Assembly (NCBI RefSeq): GCF_014649335.1
Contig: NZ_BMSV01000001.1
Coordinates: 620,001-684,000 of the forward strand
DNA: 64,000 bases
Reading direction: 5' to 3'
From: Streptomyces roseolilacinus
GTDB taxonomy: Bacteria; Actinomycetota; Actinomycetes; Streptomycetales; Streptomycetaceae
In this document: positions 51,543 to 63,907 of the stretch, piece by piece
Layout of the letters: the number at the start of each line of letters is the position of its first letter
Numbering within the stretch: the first letter of the stretch is position 1
The notes under the pieces: generated by a model
What the model was told of the DNA's origin: nothing
Database searches by the model: none
What the model saw: only the letters and a program-made list of their open reading frames with translations
Made by a program: the position numbers and the translations under genes

Positions 51543-52787
51543 ATGCCCGCAGACCTCGCCGTCATCGGCCTCGGCCACCTCGGGCTGCCCCTCGCCCAGG
51601 CCGCCACCGCCGCCGGTATCGACACGATCGGCTACGACACCGACTCCCGGCCGGTCTCCGAGCTGGCCGCCGGACGGCCGCCGGTCGACGGCTCCCTCAC
51701 CCCCTCCGAGATCCGCCGGATGCTGTCGTCCGGCTTCCGCCCCACCACGAACCCCGCCGAGCTGGGCCGCGTCCGCACCGCCGTCATCTGCGCGCCCACC
51801 CCGCCCTGCGCCGCCTCCCGCACCCTGGACCTGACCGCCGTCACGGACGCCGCCCGCGCGCTCGCCGCCCGGCTGCGCCCCCACACCACCGTGCTGCTCG
51901 AGTCGCCCGTCCCGCCCGGCACCACCGAGGACGTCCTCCGCCCGATCCTGGAGGAGGGCTCCGGGCTGCGCGCCGGACGCGACTTCCACCTCGCGTACTC
52001 CCCCGCCCGCCTCGACCCCGGCAACCGCGCCCACGACCCCGCCCACACCCCCCAGGTCATCGGCGGGCTCACCCCCGCCTGCACCGAGTCCGCCGCCGCC
52101 TTCTACGGGCGCCTCAGCGACAAGGTGGTGCGTGCGCGGGGCCCCCGCGAGGCCGAGACGGTCAAGCTGCTGGAGACCAACTTCCGGCACGTCAACATCG
52201 CCCTGGTCAACGAGATGGCGGTGCTCTGCAACGAGCTGGGCGTCGACCTGTGGGACGTCATCCGGTGCGCCGAGACCAAGCCCTTCGGCTTCCAGGCGTT
52301 CCGTCCCGGCCCCGGCGTCGGCGGCCACGGCGTCCCCGTCGACACGGTCGGCCCGCACCGCCCGCTGCGCCTGGTGGAGACGGCGAGCCAGATCAACGAA
52401 CGCATGCCCCAGTACGTGACCCAGCGCTGCGCCACGCTCCTCAACGAGCACGGCAAGTCCGTGCGCGGCGCCCGCGTCCTGCTCCTGGGCGTCACGTACA
52501 AGCCCGACCTCGCCGACCGCGAGGGCTCCCCCGCGTCCGAGATCGCGCAGCGGCTGATGGACATGGGCGCGGCGGTCAGCTACCACGATCCGTACGTGCC
52601 GGTCTGGCGGGTGCGCGACCTGCCGGTCCCGCGCGCGGACTCCCTGTACGAGACGGCCGCGGGCGCCGACCTGACGATCCTGCTCCAGCACCACCGCACC
52701 TACGACCTCCAGGGCCTGGCCGTGAAGGCGCAGCTGCTGCTCGACACCCGCGGGGCCACCCCGGTCGGCGCGGCGCACCGCCTCTGA
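51543..52787 (+). CDS. Nucleotide-sugar dehydrogenase homologue lacking the catalytic Cys
   Basis: 414 residues from the ATG at 51543. UDP-glucose/GDP-mannose dehydrogenase family: NAD-binding IGLGHLGLPLAQAATAAGI, the middle-domain helix AETVKLLETNFRHVNIALVNEMAVLCNELGVD, and C-terminal VLLLGVTYKPDLADREGSPASEI. The active-site motif GxGGxCxP reads G-V-G-G-H-G263-V-P, so the nucleophilic Cys is Gly (codon GGC). The rest of the fold is intact. Either the reaction stops at the aldehyde, another residue substitutes, or the protein is not catalytic. Such enzymes normally supply uronic acids for glycans. Confidence 0.88.
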   Translation: MPADLAVIGLGHLGLPLAQAATAAGIDTIGYDTDSRPVSELAAGRPPVDGSLTPSEIRRMLSSGFRPTTNPAELGRVRTAVICAPTPPCAASRTLDLTAVTDAARALAARLRPHTTVLLESPVPPGTTEDVLRPILEEGSGLRAGRDFHLAYSPARLDPGNRAHDPAHTPQVIGGLTPACTESAAAFYGRLSDKVVRARGPREAETVKLLETNFRHVNIALVNEMAVLCNELGVDLWDVIRCAETKPFGFQAFRPGPGVGGHGVPVDTVGPHRPLRLVETASQINERMPQYVTQRCATLLNEHGKSVRGARVLLLGVTYKPDLADREGSPASEIAQRLMDMGAAVSYHDPYVPVWRVRDLPVPRADSLYETAAGADLTILLQHHRTYDLQGLAVKAQLLLDTRGATPVGAAHRL

Positions 52788-52833
52788 CACCCGGCGCGAC
52801 CGGCACCACCGACGCGACCGGCGACGATCGGCG

Positions 52834-52897
52834 CGGCGGCGGCCGGAGACGGGCGGTTCGGCGGCGGCCGGGGACGGGCGGTTCGGCGGCGGCCGGC
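52834..52897. repeat. 25-bp tandem repeat
   Basis: About 2.5 copies of a 25-bp unit that contains GGCGGCGGCCGG and ACGGGCGGTT; copies start at 52834, 52859 and 52884. The first two differ at one position. Noncoding, in the 292-bp gap before the next membrane-protein gene. Confidence 0.75.
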
Positions 52898-53079
52898 GCG
52901 CCGCCCGGCCGCGACCCGTGCGCCCCCGCCTTGGTCTCGGCTTGCTTGCGGGCCGGTCACGGTCGCCCATCGCGCCGCCCGCTGTCGGAGGGGCCTGCTA
53001 GTGTCCGCCTCTGATTTCGCGCGCGGCCGTGCACACGTCAGATGCCGGCCGCCCGTTTCCTCCAGGGGGGATTCCCAGC

Positions 53080-53577
53080 ATGAGCCAGTCCGTTCCGCCT
53101 CCGTCCGGCAACCCGTTCGCCGACCCGGCCGCGCAGCCCTACCCGCAGCACCCGGCGCCGGCCCCGGCGCCCGCGCGGAACAACATCGTCCTCGGGCTGC
53201 TCGCCGCGCTGGGCGCCGCCGTGGTCGCCGCGGGCGCGTACGGCGGCATCGGCGGCGCGATCGAGCGGGAGATCGGCTACGCGGCGGTGGGCGTCGGCCT
53301 GCTCGTCGGCTTCGTCGCCGGCAAGGTCGGCGGCCGCAACCCGGTCCTGGCGGTCGGCTCGGCGCTCTTCGCGGCCGGCGCGGTCTACCTGGGCCAGCTG
53401 GTCGCGATCGCGGTCGTCTTCAGCAAGCTCGGCCAGGCCTCGTTCGCGGAGGTCTTCTTCGAGAACTTCGCCGAGCTGGCCGACCTGTGGAAGACCGCCG
53501 CGGACGGCATGACGTACGTCTTCCTGGGCATCGGCGCGGTGACCGCCTTCGCCGGCGCCAAGAAGGGCTCCGCGTAG
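53080..53577 (+). CDS. Small integral membrane protein, function unknown
   Basis: 165 residues from the ATG at 53080 (AGGGGGG upstream). Pro-rich cytosolic N-terminus (~45 residues), then four hydrophobic segments (IVLGLLAALGAAVVAAGAYGG, AAVGVGLLVGFVAG, VGSALFAAGAVYLGQLVAIAVVF and the end MTYVFLGIGAVTAFAGAKKG). No recognised motif. A very strong terminator follows. Confidence 0.82.
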   Translation: MSQSVPPPSGNPFADPAAQPYPQHPAPAPAPARNNIVLGLLAALGAAVVAAGAYGGIGGAIEREIGYAAVGVGLLVGFVAGKVGGRNPVLAVGSALFAAGAVYLGQLVAIAVVFSKLGQASFAEVFFENFAELADLWKTAADGMTYVFLGIGAVTAFAGAKKGSA

Positions 53578-53598
53578 CGGCCCGCCGGACGCGCGACG

Positions 53599-53647
53599 AC
53601 ACGGGGAGGGGCCCGCACCGACGTGGTGCGGGCCCCTCCCCGTGTCC
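53599..53647. terminator. Long bidirectional terminator before guaB3
   Basis: The left arm starts ACACGGGGAGGGGCC at 53599 and continues with CGCACC; the right arm (53627-53647) starts GGTGCGGGCC and ends CTCCCCGTGT. Together they form a perfect stem of about 21 bp with a short loop GACGTC-like centre. It separates two convergent genes. Confidence 0.85.
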
Positions 53648-53664
53648 GGTGTCCGTACCCGGTG

Positions 53665-54789
53665 TCAGCGGCTGTGCTGCGAGTCCGCGACCGTCACCTC
53701 GACGCGCTGGAACTCCTTCAGTTCGCTGTAACCGGTCGTCGCCATCGCCCGGCGCAGCGCGCCGAAGAAGTTCATCGACCCGTCCGGCGAGTGCGACGGC
53801 CCGGTGAGGATCTCCTCGGTCGTCCCGGCGACGCCCAGGTCGACGAGCTTGCCGCGCGGCACGTCCTCGTGGACGGCCTCCATGCCCCAGTGGTGGCCCT
53901 TGCCGGGCGCGTCCGTGGCCCGGGCCAGCGGGGAGCCCATCATCACGGCGTCGGCGCCGCACGCGATGGCCTTCGGCAGGTCGCCGGACCAGCCCACGCC
54001 GCCGTCGGCGATGACGTGCACGTACCGGCCGCCGGACTCGTCCATGTAGTCGCGGCGGGCGGCGGCCACGTCGGCGACCGCGGTCGCCATCGGGACCTGG
54101 ATGCCCAGGACGTTGCGGGTGGTGTGCGCCGCGCCGCCGCCGAAGCCGACCAGCACGCCCGCCGCGCCCGTGCGCATCAGGTGCAGGGCCGCGGTGTAGG
54201 TGGCGCAGCCGCCGACGATGACCGGCACGTCCAGCTCGTAGATGAACTGCTTCAGGTTCAGCGGCTCGGCCGCGCCGGAGACGTGCTCGGCGGAGACCGT
54301 CGTGCCGCGGATGACGAAGATGTCCACGCCCGCGTCGACGACGGCCTTGGAGAACTGGGCCGTGCGCTGCGGGGAGAGCGCCGCGGCGGTGACGACGCCG
54401 GCGTCGCGCACCTCCTTCAGGCGCTGCCCGATCAGCTCCTCCTTGATCGGGGCGGCGTAGATCTCCTGCAGACGGCGGGTCGCGCTCTCCCCGTCGAGTT
54501 CGGTGATCTCGTCGAGGAGCGGCTGCGGGTCCTCGTGGCGGGTCCACAGGCCCTCGAGGTTGAGGACGCCGAGGCCACCGAGCCGGCCGATGCGGATCGC
54601 GGTCTGCGGCGACACCACGGAGTCCATCGGGGCGGCCAGGAAGGGCAGCTCGAAGCGGTAGGCGTCGATCTGCCACGCGATCGAGACCTCCTTCGGGTCC
54701 CGGGTGCGCCGGCTCGGTACGACGGCGATGTCGTCGAAGGCGTACGCCCTGCGGCCGCGCTTGCCGCGCCCGATCTCGATCTCAGTCAC
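53665..54789 (-). CDS. guaB3: GuaB3-type IMP dehydrogenase family protein
   Basis: 374 residues; an IMPDH barrel without CBS domains. Conserved FELPFLAAPMDSVVSP near the N-terminus and HVIADGGVGWSGDLPKAIACGADAVMMGS for IMP binding. The loop that carries the catalytic Cys in GuaB reads GFGGGAAHTTRNVLGIQVP, with H222 in the Cys position. It is downstream of guaB on the same strand (114 bp gap). Actinobacteria commonly have this paralogue; its own reaction is not established here. Confidence 0.88.
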   Translation of the reverse strand: MTEIEIGRGKRGRRAYAFDDIAVVPSRRTRDPKEVSIAWQIDAYRFELPFLAAPMDSVVSPQTAIRIGRLGGLGVLNLEGLWTRHEDPQPLLDEITELDGESATRRLQEIYAAPIKEELIGQRLKEVRDAGVVTAAALSPQRTAQFSKAVVDAGVDIFVIRGTTVSAEHVSGAAEPLNLKQFIYELDVPVIVGGCATYTAALHLMRTGAAGVLVGFGGGAAHTTRNVLGIQVPMATAVADVAAARRDYMDESGGRYVHVIADGGVGWSGDLPKAIACGADAVMMGSPLARATDAPGKGHHWGMEAVHEDVPRGKLVDLGVAGTTEEILTGPSHSPDGSMNFFGALRRAMATTGYSELKEFQRVEVTVADSQHSR

Positions 54790-54903
54790 GATGTGTGGCC
54801 TTTCCCTCTGCGTCTGCGCCTACCAGTATCCCCGACGCGCGCGCGGAGGGGCGGCCCGGGCGATCCCGGGCCGCCCCTGCGGTGGTGTCGAGCGGGGGTC
54901 CGC

Positions 54904-57184
<2,281 letters not shown>

Positions 57185-57432
57185 CGGTCCATGGTGCCTT
57201 GACCGCGTCCGCTCCGAGGCACCGCGTCCAGCCTTGTGCACCGAAGCGTTATGAGCAGGTGCGCCGGAAGTCATCCCCTGCGCCCTCCCCTCCCGCTCGA
57301 TCGACTCGTCCCCGAGGAACTCCACCCCTCAAGGATGCGGCATCGCGCAGGAAACAGACATCGGGCCTGCGCCGCCCCGTCCGCCGCGCGGCGGACGGGG
57401 ACCGAAACGGCCACCTCGGGGCCCGGGTCGCG

Positions 57433-58044
57433 CTACCGCACCAGGCCCCAGCGGAAGCCGAGGGCGACGGCGTGGGCACGGTCCGAGGCGCCCAGCTTCT
57501 TGAAGAGCCGCCGGGCGTGGGTCTTGACCGTGTCCTCGGAGAGGAACAGCTCGCGACCGATCTCGGCGTTCGACCGGCCGTGGCTCATGCCCTCCAGCAC
57601 CTGGATCTCCCGGGCCGTGAGCGTCGGCGCGGCGCCCATCTCGGCGGAGCGCAGCCGGCGCGGGGCGAGCCGCCAGGTCGGGTCGGCGAGGGCCTGCGTG
57701 ACCGTGGCCCGCAGCTCCGCGCGCGAGGCGTCCTTGTGCAGGTACCCGCGGGCGCCGGCGGCGACGGCGAGGGCGACGCCGTCGAGGTCCTCGGCGACCG
57801 TGAGCATGATGATGCGGGCGCCGGGGTCCGCGGAGAGCAGCCGGCGGACGGTTTCCACGCCGCCCAGGCCGGGCATGCGCACGTCCATCAGAATCAGGTC
57901 CGAGCGGTCGGCGCCCCAGCGGCGGAGGACTTCCTCGCCGTTGGCCGCGGTGGTCACGCGCTCGACGCCGGGCACGGTCGCGACGGCGCGGCGGAGCGCT
58001 TCTCGGGCAAGCGGGGAGTCGTCGCAGACGAGGACGGATGTCAT
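57433..58044 (-). CDS. bldM: Developmental response regulator BldM
   Basis: 203 residues, exactly the length of BldM. Atypical receiver: acidic pair near C7-D-D, D54 in LILMDVRMPGL, and a C-terminal LuxR-type HTH (LTAREIQVLEGMSHGRSNAEIGRELFLSEDTVKTHARRLFKKLG). GGAGGA lies 6 nt before the ATG. BldM activates genes for aerial hyphae, alone or as a heterodimer with WhiI. An upstream site matches a sigma-BldN promoter. There is no adjacent kinase, as expected for this orphan regulator. Confidence 0.95.
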   Translation of the reverse strand: MTSVLVCDDSPLAREALRRAVATVPGVERVTTAANGEEVLRRWGADRSDLILMDVRMPGLGGVETVRRLLSADPGARIIMLTVAEDLDGVALAVAAGARGYLHKDASRAELRATVTQALADPTWRLAPRRLRSAEMGAAPTLTAREIQVLEGMSHGRSNAEIGRELFLSEDTVKTHARRLFKKLGASDRAHAVALGFRWGLVR

Positions 58045-58167
58045 GGCCGTCCTCCGCAGCTGATGCGCGTCACCTTGGGCCTCCAGGCTGGTTACGAATC
58101 GTCACCTGTGCGGTTGACACCCTCGGACGCCTGCCCGAGCGCTTTTTCTTTCAACCGCCTCGCACTC

Positions 58168-58195
58168 TCAACGACGGTCACTCGAAAGAGTTACG
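58168..58195 (-). promoter_or_regulatory. Sigma-BldN-type promoter of bldM with inverted repeat
   Basis: Minus strand: CGTAAC (58195 to 58190), 16 nt, CGTTGA (58173 to 58168). This fits the CGTAAC-N16-CGTT pattern I recall for sigma-BldN promoters, and bldM is a known BldN target. Between the hexamers GTCACTC and GAGTTAC (58177-58194, plus-strand reading) form an imperfect inverted repeat, similar to a BldD box. Transcription would start ~120 nt before bldM. Confidence 0.6.
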
Positions 58196-58202
58196 GGTAC
58201 CA

Positions 58203-58234
58203 GCACCCCTTCGACACTCTACGTGAAGGGGTGC
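58203..58234. repeat. Perfect 10-bp inverted repeat between bldM and the WhiB-like gene
   Basis: GCACCCCTTC (58203-58212) and GAAGGGGTGC (58225-58234) separated by 12 bp. It sits just upstream of the sigma-BldN -35 for bldM, in the 367-bp divergent region (58045-58411), and could be an operator shared with the WhiB-like gene. Confidence 0.7.
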
Positions 58235-58411
58235 ACACGGAGCAGAGCGTCGCAGGTCACCACCGCTCCACTCAGAGCTATGCCCCATTTAGCGGCTTTT
58301 CCTTCCCTTTGGCGGTGTCTGTAGCTAGATTCGCAATGAGTCATATTTACATCTACTGCGACAAGTAGTCCGCTCAGTAAGCTCAGTACCGGCACCAAGG
58401 GGACATGCGCC

Positions 58412-58732
58412 ATGGCAGATTTCTCCCGCCTTCCCGGACCCAACGCCGACCTGTGGGACTGGCAGCTGCTCGCGGCCTGCCGAGGGGTCGACAGTTCCCT
58501 GTTCTTCCATCCCGAGGGAGAGCGCGGCGCGGCTCGGAGCGCGCGTGAGAACTCGGCGAAGGAGGTCTGCATGCGCTGCCCGGTGCGCGCCCAGTGCGCG
58601 GCCCACGCCCTGGCCGTGCGCGAGCCCTACGGCGTATGGGGCGGCCTCACCGAGGACGAGCGCGAGGAACTGATGGGCCGGGCGCGCACCCGGCTGGTCA
58701 CCACGTCCGCGGCACCGGCGGGAAACGGCTGA
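58412..58732 (+). CDS. WhiB-family iron-sulfur regulator
   Basis: 106 residues from the ATG at 58412. Four Cys for a [4Fe-4S] cluster: C23, C53, C56 and C62 (ACRG, CMRCPVRAQC), then GVWGGLTEDEREEL, the turn and basic helix typical of WhiB-like proteins. Divergent from bldM. An AT-rich segment (58295-58370) upstream probably carries its promoter. I do not assign a specific wbl name. The following 297 bp (58733-59029) hold no gene that I can support. Confidence 0.93.
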   Translation: MADFSRLPGPNADLWDWQLLAACRGVDSSLFFHPEGERGAARSARENSAKEVCMRCPVRAQCAAHALAVREPYGVWGGLTEDEREELMGRARTRLVTTSAAPAGNG

Positions 58733-59029
58733 CCACGGGTCAGACCCCCTCGTCTGAAGGAACGTTTCAGCGGGGACGCGCACAGCAGGTGGCGCCCCGC
58801 CCCTCCCGCTGCCCCGACGCGCCCCGGGGCCGGAGGCCGCCCCGCGACGCGTCCCCGCGTGCGAAGCCGCGGCCCGCGCGAAGCCGGTACGCGCTGCCGC
58901 CGGTGCCCCCGGCGTCCCCGGGCGTGCCCCCGCACGACTCCCGGGTACGTCCCCGCCCGCGCGGCGAAGCCGCCCGCGCGCCACGCCCGGACTCGTCCCC
59001 GCCCGGGCCGCTCCCCCCTGGGTCCGCCC

Positions 59030-59923
59030 CTACCCGCGCGAGGCCGCTTCCGCCAGCCGGCCCAGCGTGGCCGCGACGGCCGGGACCTGCGCCAGGTCCG
59101 GCAGGGTGAGGGCGACGATCTCCCGCTCCAGCGGCGGCTCGACCGCGACCGTGCGGGCGCCCCGGGGCCGTACGGACTCGACCGCCAGCTCCGGCAGGAC
59201 CGCCACGCCGAGGCCCGCGCCCACGAGGCCGACGACCGCCGGGTAGTCGTCGGTCGCGAAGTCGATGCGGGGCGTGAAGCCGGCGTCCTCGCACACCTCG
59301 ACCAGCTGGCGGCGGCACCGGGGGCAGCCCGCGATCCAGGGCTCCTCGGCCAGCTCGCCGATGGCCACGGCGTCCGCGCCGGCCAGCCGGTGCCCCTCGG
59401 GGACGAGGCCGACGAGCCGGTCGGTGAGCAGCGGCCGTACCACCAGGTCGTCCCACTCGGCGGCGCCGCCCGCGTACCGGAAGGCCAGGGCGATGTCGCA
59501 GTCGCCCTCGCGGAGCATCTCCACCGAGCGGGGCGGCTCCGCCTCGACGAGGGAGACCCGCGTGCCGGGGTGCGCGGCGCGCAGGGCGGCGAGGGCGGTC
59601 GGGACGAGCGTGGAGCTGCCGCTCGGGAAGGAGACGAGCCGGACGCGGCCGGCGCGCAGGCCCGCGATGGCGGCGACCTCCTCCTCGGCGGCGGTCAGTC
59701 CGGCGAGGATGCCCGCGGCGTGCCGGACCAGGGCCTCGCCCGCCTGGGTCAGGCGCATCTCGCGGCCGGTGCGGATGAGCAGGGGCGTGCCGGCGGAGGA
59801 CTCCAGGGCCTTCATCTGCTGGCTGACGGCCGGCTGGGTGCAGCCCAGCTCTCGGGCCGCGGCGGAGAAGGAGCCGGTGGCGGCCACGGCGCGGAGGACT
59901 CGGAGGTGACGGGCTTCGATCAC
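59030..59923 (-). CDS. LysR-family transcriptional regulator
   Basis: 297 residues from the GTG at 59923 (VIEARHLRVLRAVAATG). N-terminal winged HTH GSFSAAARELGCTQPAVSQQMKALES, effector-binding domain with VRLVSFPSGSSTLVP and GLGVAVLPELAV. Divergent from the MOSC gene, 82 bp apart, so it may control that gene. The effector is unknown. Confidence 0.94.
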   Translation of the reverse strand: MIEARHLRVLRAVAATGSFSAAARELGCTQPAVSQQMKALESSAGTPLLIRTGREMRLTQAGEALVRHAAGILAGLTAAEEEVAAIAGLRAGRVRLVSFPSGSSTLVPTALAALRAAHPGTRVSLVEAEPPRSVEMLREGDCDIALAFRYAGGAAEWDDLVVRPLLTDRLVGLVPEGHRLAGADAVAIGELAEEPWIAGCPRCRRQLVEVCEDAGFTPRIDFATDDYPAVVGLVGAGLGVAVLPELAVESVRPRGARTVAVEPPLEREIVALTLPDLAQVPAVAATLGRLAEAASRG

Positions 59924-60005
59924 AGCCTCGAATATAAGGGTCCCTTTAAGTTCGCGCGAAATATGACGTGGAATCTTTGGGCGAAGCGGCGCTAGCGTGC
60001 GGCCC

Positions 60006-60704
60006 ATGGACGAGATCACGGCGATGCGGGTGCTGACGGTCAACACGGGACGGCGGAGGAAGGTGGGGTACACCAACGCGCCGAGCGGCGAGACCGGGAT
60101 CGCGAAGGTCCCGGTGGGCGGGCCCGTCCGGGTGGCGGACCCGGGGCCCAAGGGGGTCGGCGGCGGGGGCGTGGCCGGGGACGCGGTGTGCGACCTGCGC
60201 CACCACGGCGGCTCGGACCAGGCGGTGTACGCCTTCGCGCGCGAGGAGCTGGACCGCTGGGAGGAGGCGCTGGGCCGGCCACTGCCGAACGGCTCCTTCG
60301 GGGAGAACCTGACCACCTCGGGGGTCGACGTGGACGGGGCGCTGCTCGGGGAGCGGTGGCGGATCGGCGCGTCGCTGGTGCTGGAGGTGACGGACGCGCG
60401 GGTGCCGTGCCGCACCTTCGCGGGCTGGCTGGGCGAGCAGGGGTGGGTGCGGCGGTTCACCGAGCACGGGGCGCCGGGGGCGTACCTGCGGGTGGTCGAG
60501 CCGGGCGAGGTCCGGGCCGGCGACCCGGTCGAGATCGTCCACCGGCCGGACCACGACGTGACCGTGGCGCTGGCGTTCCGCGCGCAGACCACGCGGCGCG
60601 AGCTGCTGCCGCGGGTCCTGGCCGCGGGCGACGCCCCGCACCCGGAACTGCTGGAGGCGGCACGGCGGTACGCGGAGCAGGCGCCCGGAGTGCCGGTCCC
60701 CTGA
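60006..60704 (+). CDS. MOSC-domain protein
   Basis: 232 residues from the ATG at 60006 (a second ATG is at 60024). Contains the MOSC pattern: DAVCDLRHHGGSDQAVYAF, FGENLTTSGVD, GASLVLEVTDARVPCRTFAGWL with the conserved Cys. MOSC proteins handle sulfur or act in molybdenum-cofactor or oxime chemistry (YiiM type). TAGCGT (59993-59998) lies 7 nt before the ATG and no Shine-Dalgarno sequence is seen, so the mRNA may be leaderless. Divergent from LysR. Confidence 0.9.
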   Translation: MDEITAMRVLTVNTGRRRKVGYTNAPSGETGIAKVPVGGPVRVADPGPKGVGGGGVAGDAVCDLRHHGGSDQAVYAFAREELDRWEEALGRPLPNGSFGENLTTSGVDVDGALLGERWRIGASLVLEVTDARVPCRTFAGWLGEQGWVRRFTEHGAPGAYLRVVEPGEVRAGDPVEIVHRPDHDVTVALAFRAQTTRRELLPRVLAAGDAPHPELLEAARRYAEQAPGVPVP

Positions 60705-60784
60705 GCCGGGCCCCGCACCGGGCGCGCGCCGGGGCCGGTGGGCGGGGCTACGGCGCGTCCGGGCGGGGCACTAACGTGCCGCGT

Positions 60785-61558
60785 ATGACGAGTGCACTGA
60801 TTACTGGCGCGACGGCGGGTATCGGGGCCGCCTTCGCGCGGCGGCTGGCGGCCGACGGCCACGACGTGGTCCTGGTCGCCCGCGACGTGGAACGACTCCG
60901 GGAGCAGGCGACCGAACTGCACGACCGGCACGGTGTGGAGGCGGAGGTGCTGCCCGCGGACCTCGCCCGGGAGGCGGGCATCGCCGCCGTGGAGGCGCGG
61001 CTCTCCGACCCGAAGCGGCCGGTGGACCTGCTGGTCAACAACGCGGGGTTCGGCAACAAGGGCCGCTTCCTCGACGTGGCGATGGCCGACGAGCTGAAGA
61101 TGCTGAAGGTGCACTGCGAGGCGGTGCTGCGGCTGACGGCCGCGGCGACGGCGACGATGCGGGAGCGGCGGCGGGGCGGCGTGGTGAACGTCGCGTCCGT
61201 CGCCGCCTTCGTGCCGCGCGGCACCTACGGGGCGTCGAAGGCGTGGGTCGTGCAGTTCACCCAGGGCGCGGCGCGGGACCTGGCGGGGAGCGGGGTGCGG
61301 CTGATGGCGCTGTGCCCCGGTTTCGTACGGACGGAGTTCCACCAGCGGGCCGGGATGGGCACGGACAACATCCCGGGGTGGATGTGGCTGGACGCCGACC
61401 GGGTCGTGGCGGACGCGCTGGCGGACCTGGCGCGCGGGCGGACGCTGTCGGTCCCGGACCCGCGGTACAAGGCGCTGATGGGCGTGGTGAAGCTGGTGCC
61501 GCGCGGGCTGCTGGGCGGGGTGAGCTCGCGGGCGGGGCGCAAGTACGGCCCGCGGTAG
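60785..61558 (+). CDS. Short-chain dehydrogenase/reductase
   Basis: 257 residues from the ATG at 60785. Classical SDR: ITGATAGIG near residue 6, NNAG at 85-88, catalytic S138, Y148 and K152 (YGASK), and PGFVRTEF. TAACGT (60772-60777) lies 7 nt before the ATG without a Shine-Dalgarno sequence, so the start may be leaderless. Substrate unknown. It lies 80 bp after the MOSC gene but probably has its own promoter. Confidence 0.93.
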   Translation: MTSALITGATAGIGAAFARRLAADGHDVVLVARDVERLREQATELHDRHGVEAEVLPADLAREAGIAAVEARLSDPKRPVDLLVNNAGFGNKGRFLDVAMADELKMLKVHCEAVLRLTAAATATMRERRRGGVVNVASVAAFVPRGTYGASKAWVVQFTQGAARDLAGSGVRLMALCPGFVRTEFHQRAGMGTDNIPGWMWLDADRVVADALADLARGRTLSVPDPRYKALMGVVKLVPRGLLGGVSSRAGRKYGPR

Positions 61559-61579
61559 GGCGGGCGGCACCGGTACGGG

Positions 61580-61615
61580 CGAGGCCCGGTACCCCCGAGG
61601 GGGTACCGGGCCTCG
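61580..61615. terminator. Bidirectional terminator, SDR / groEL1
   Basis: CGAGGCCCGGTACCCCC (61580-61596) pairs with GGGGGTACCGGGCCTCG (61599-61615); about 16 bp of stem closed by a tight loop. It lies between convergent genes. Confidence 0.85.
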
Positions 61616-61672
61616 CCGTGTCCGGCGCGCGCCCCGGCGGCGGGGCCGGGACGCGCGGGCGCTGACGGTGCG

Positions 61673-63316
<1,644 letters not shown>

Positions 63317-63425
63317 TCAGCCCTCTCGGTACTGGATGGAGAGAGAACGGCGCCCCTCGCCGCCCGGCGTACGTGCGGCAGCACATCAGCGGGGGCCAGG
63401 GGCGCGGTTCACGGCACGTGGTGGA

Positions 63426-63734
63426 TTACTTCTCGACGATCGCGAGCACGTCGCGGGCCGAGAGGACGAGGTACTCCTCGCCGCTGTACTTCACCTCGGT
63501 GCCGCCGTACTTGCTGTAGAGCACGATGTCGCCGGCCTTGACGTCGAGCGGCAGGCGCTCGCCGTTCTCGAAGCGGCCCGGGCCGACGGCCAGGACGACG
63601 CCCTCCTGGGGCTTCTCCTTGGCGGTGTCCGGAATGACCAGGCCAGAGGCCGTGGTCTGCTCGGCGTCGAGCGGCTGGACCACGATGCGGTCCTCGAGCG
63701 GCTTGATGGCAACCTTGGAGCTGGTGGTCGTCAC
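63426..63734 (-). CDS. groS: 10-kDa co-chaperonin GroES
   Basis: 102 residues from the GTG at 63734 with GGGGAGG upstream. Opens [20 protein letters not shown], with the mobile loop ([18 protein letters not shown]) and [13 protein letters not shown]. First gene of the groES-groEL1 operon, which is under two CIRCE operators. Co-chaperone that caps GroEL. Confidence 0.98.
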   Translation of the reverse strand: MTTTSSKVAIKPLEDRIVVQPLDAEQTTASGLVIPDTAKEKPQEGVVLAVGPGRFENGERLPLDVKAGDIVLYSKYGGTEVKYSGEEYLVLSARDVLAIVEK

Positions 63735-63833
63735 GATCCGACCTCCCCCTTCGGAGATCTCACGGGGTCAACTGTCTGAGGTGGCGACCAGGTGGATCCG
63801 TCGTCGCGGGTGCCGGACCTGCCCGTCGCTGTG

Positions 63834-63860
63834 TTGGCACTCTCCTGCGGGGAGTGCCAG
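63834..63860. promoter_or_regulatory. CIRCE operator 1 (HrcA)
   Basis: TTGGCACTC (63834-63842), 9 nt, GAGTGCCAG (63852-63860). The canonical CIRCE is TTAGCACTC-N9-GAGTGCTAA. It lies just downstream of the predicted -10 of groES, where HrcA would block transcription. Confidence 0.9.
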
Positions 63861-63867
63861 AGCCGAG

Positions 63868-63895
63868 ACTATGACCGCGGTTAGCACTCGGTCAA
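63868..63895 (-). promoter_or_regulatory. groES promoter
   Basis: Minus strand TTGACC (63895 to 63890), 16 nt, CATAGT (63873 to 63868). A clear housekeeping promoter flanked by both CIRCE elements. Confidence 0.75.
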
Positions 63896-63907
63896 GCGGA
63901 GTGCCAG
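63881..63907. promoter_or_regulatory. CIRCE operator 2 (HrcA)
   Basis: TTAGCACTC (63881-63889), 9 nt, GAGTGCCAG (63899-63907). It overlaps the -35 region of the groES promoter. The last ~90 bp of the window (63908-64000) hold no gene that I can support. Confidence 0.92.
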
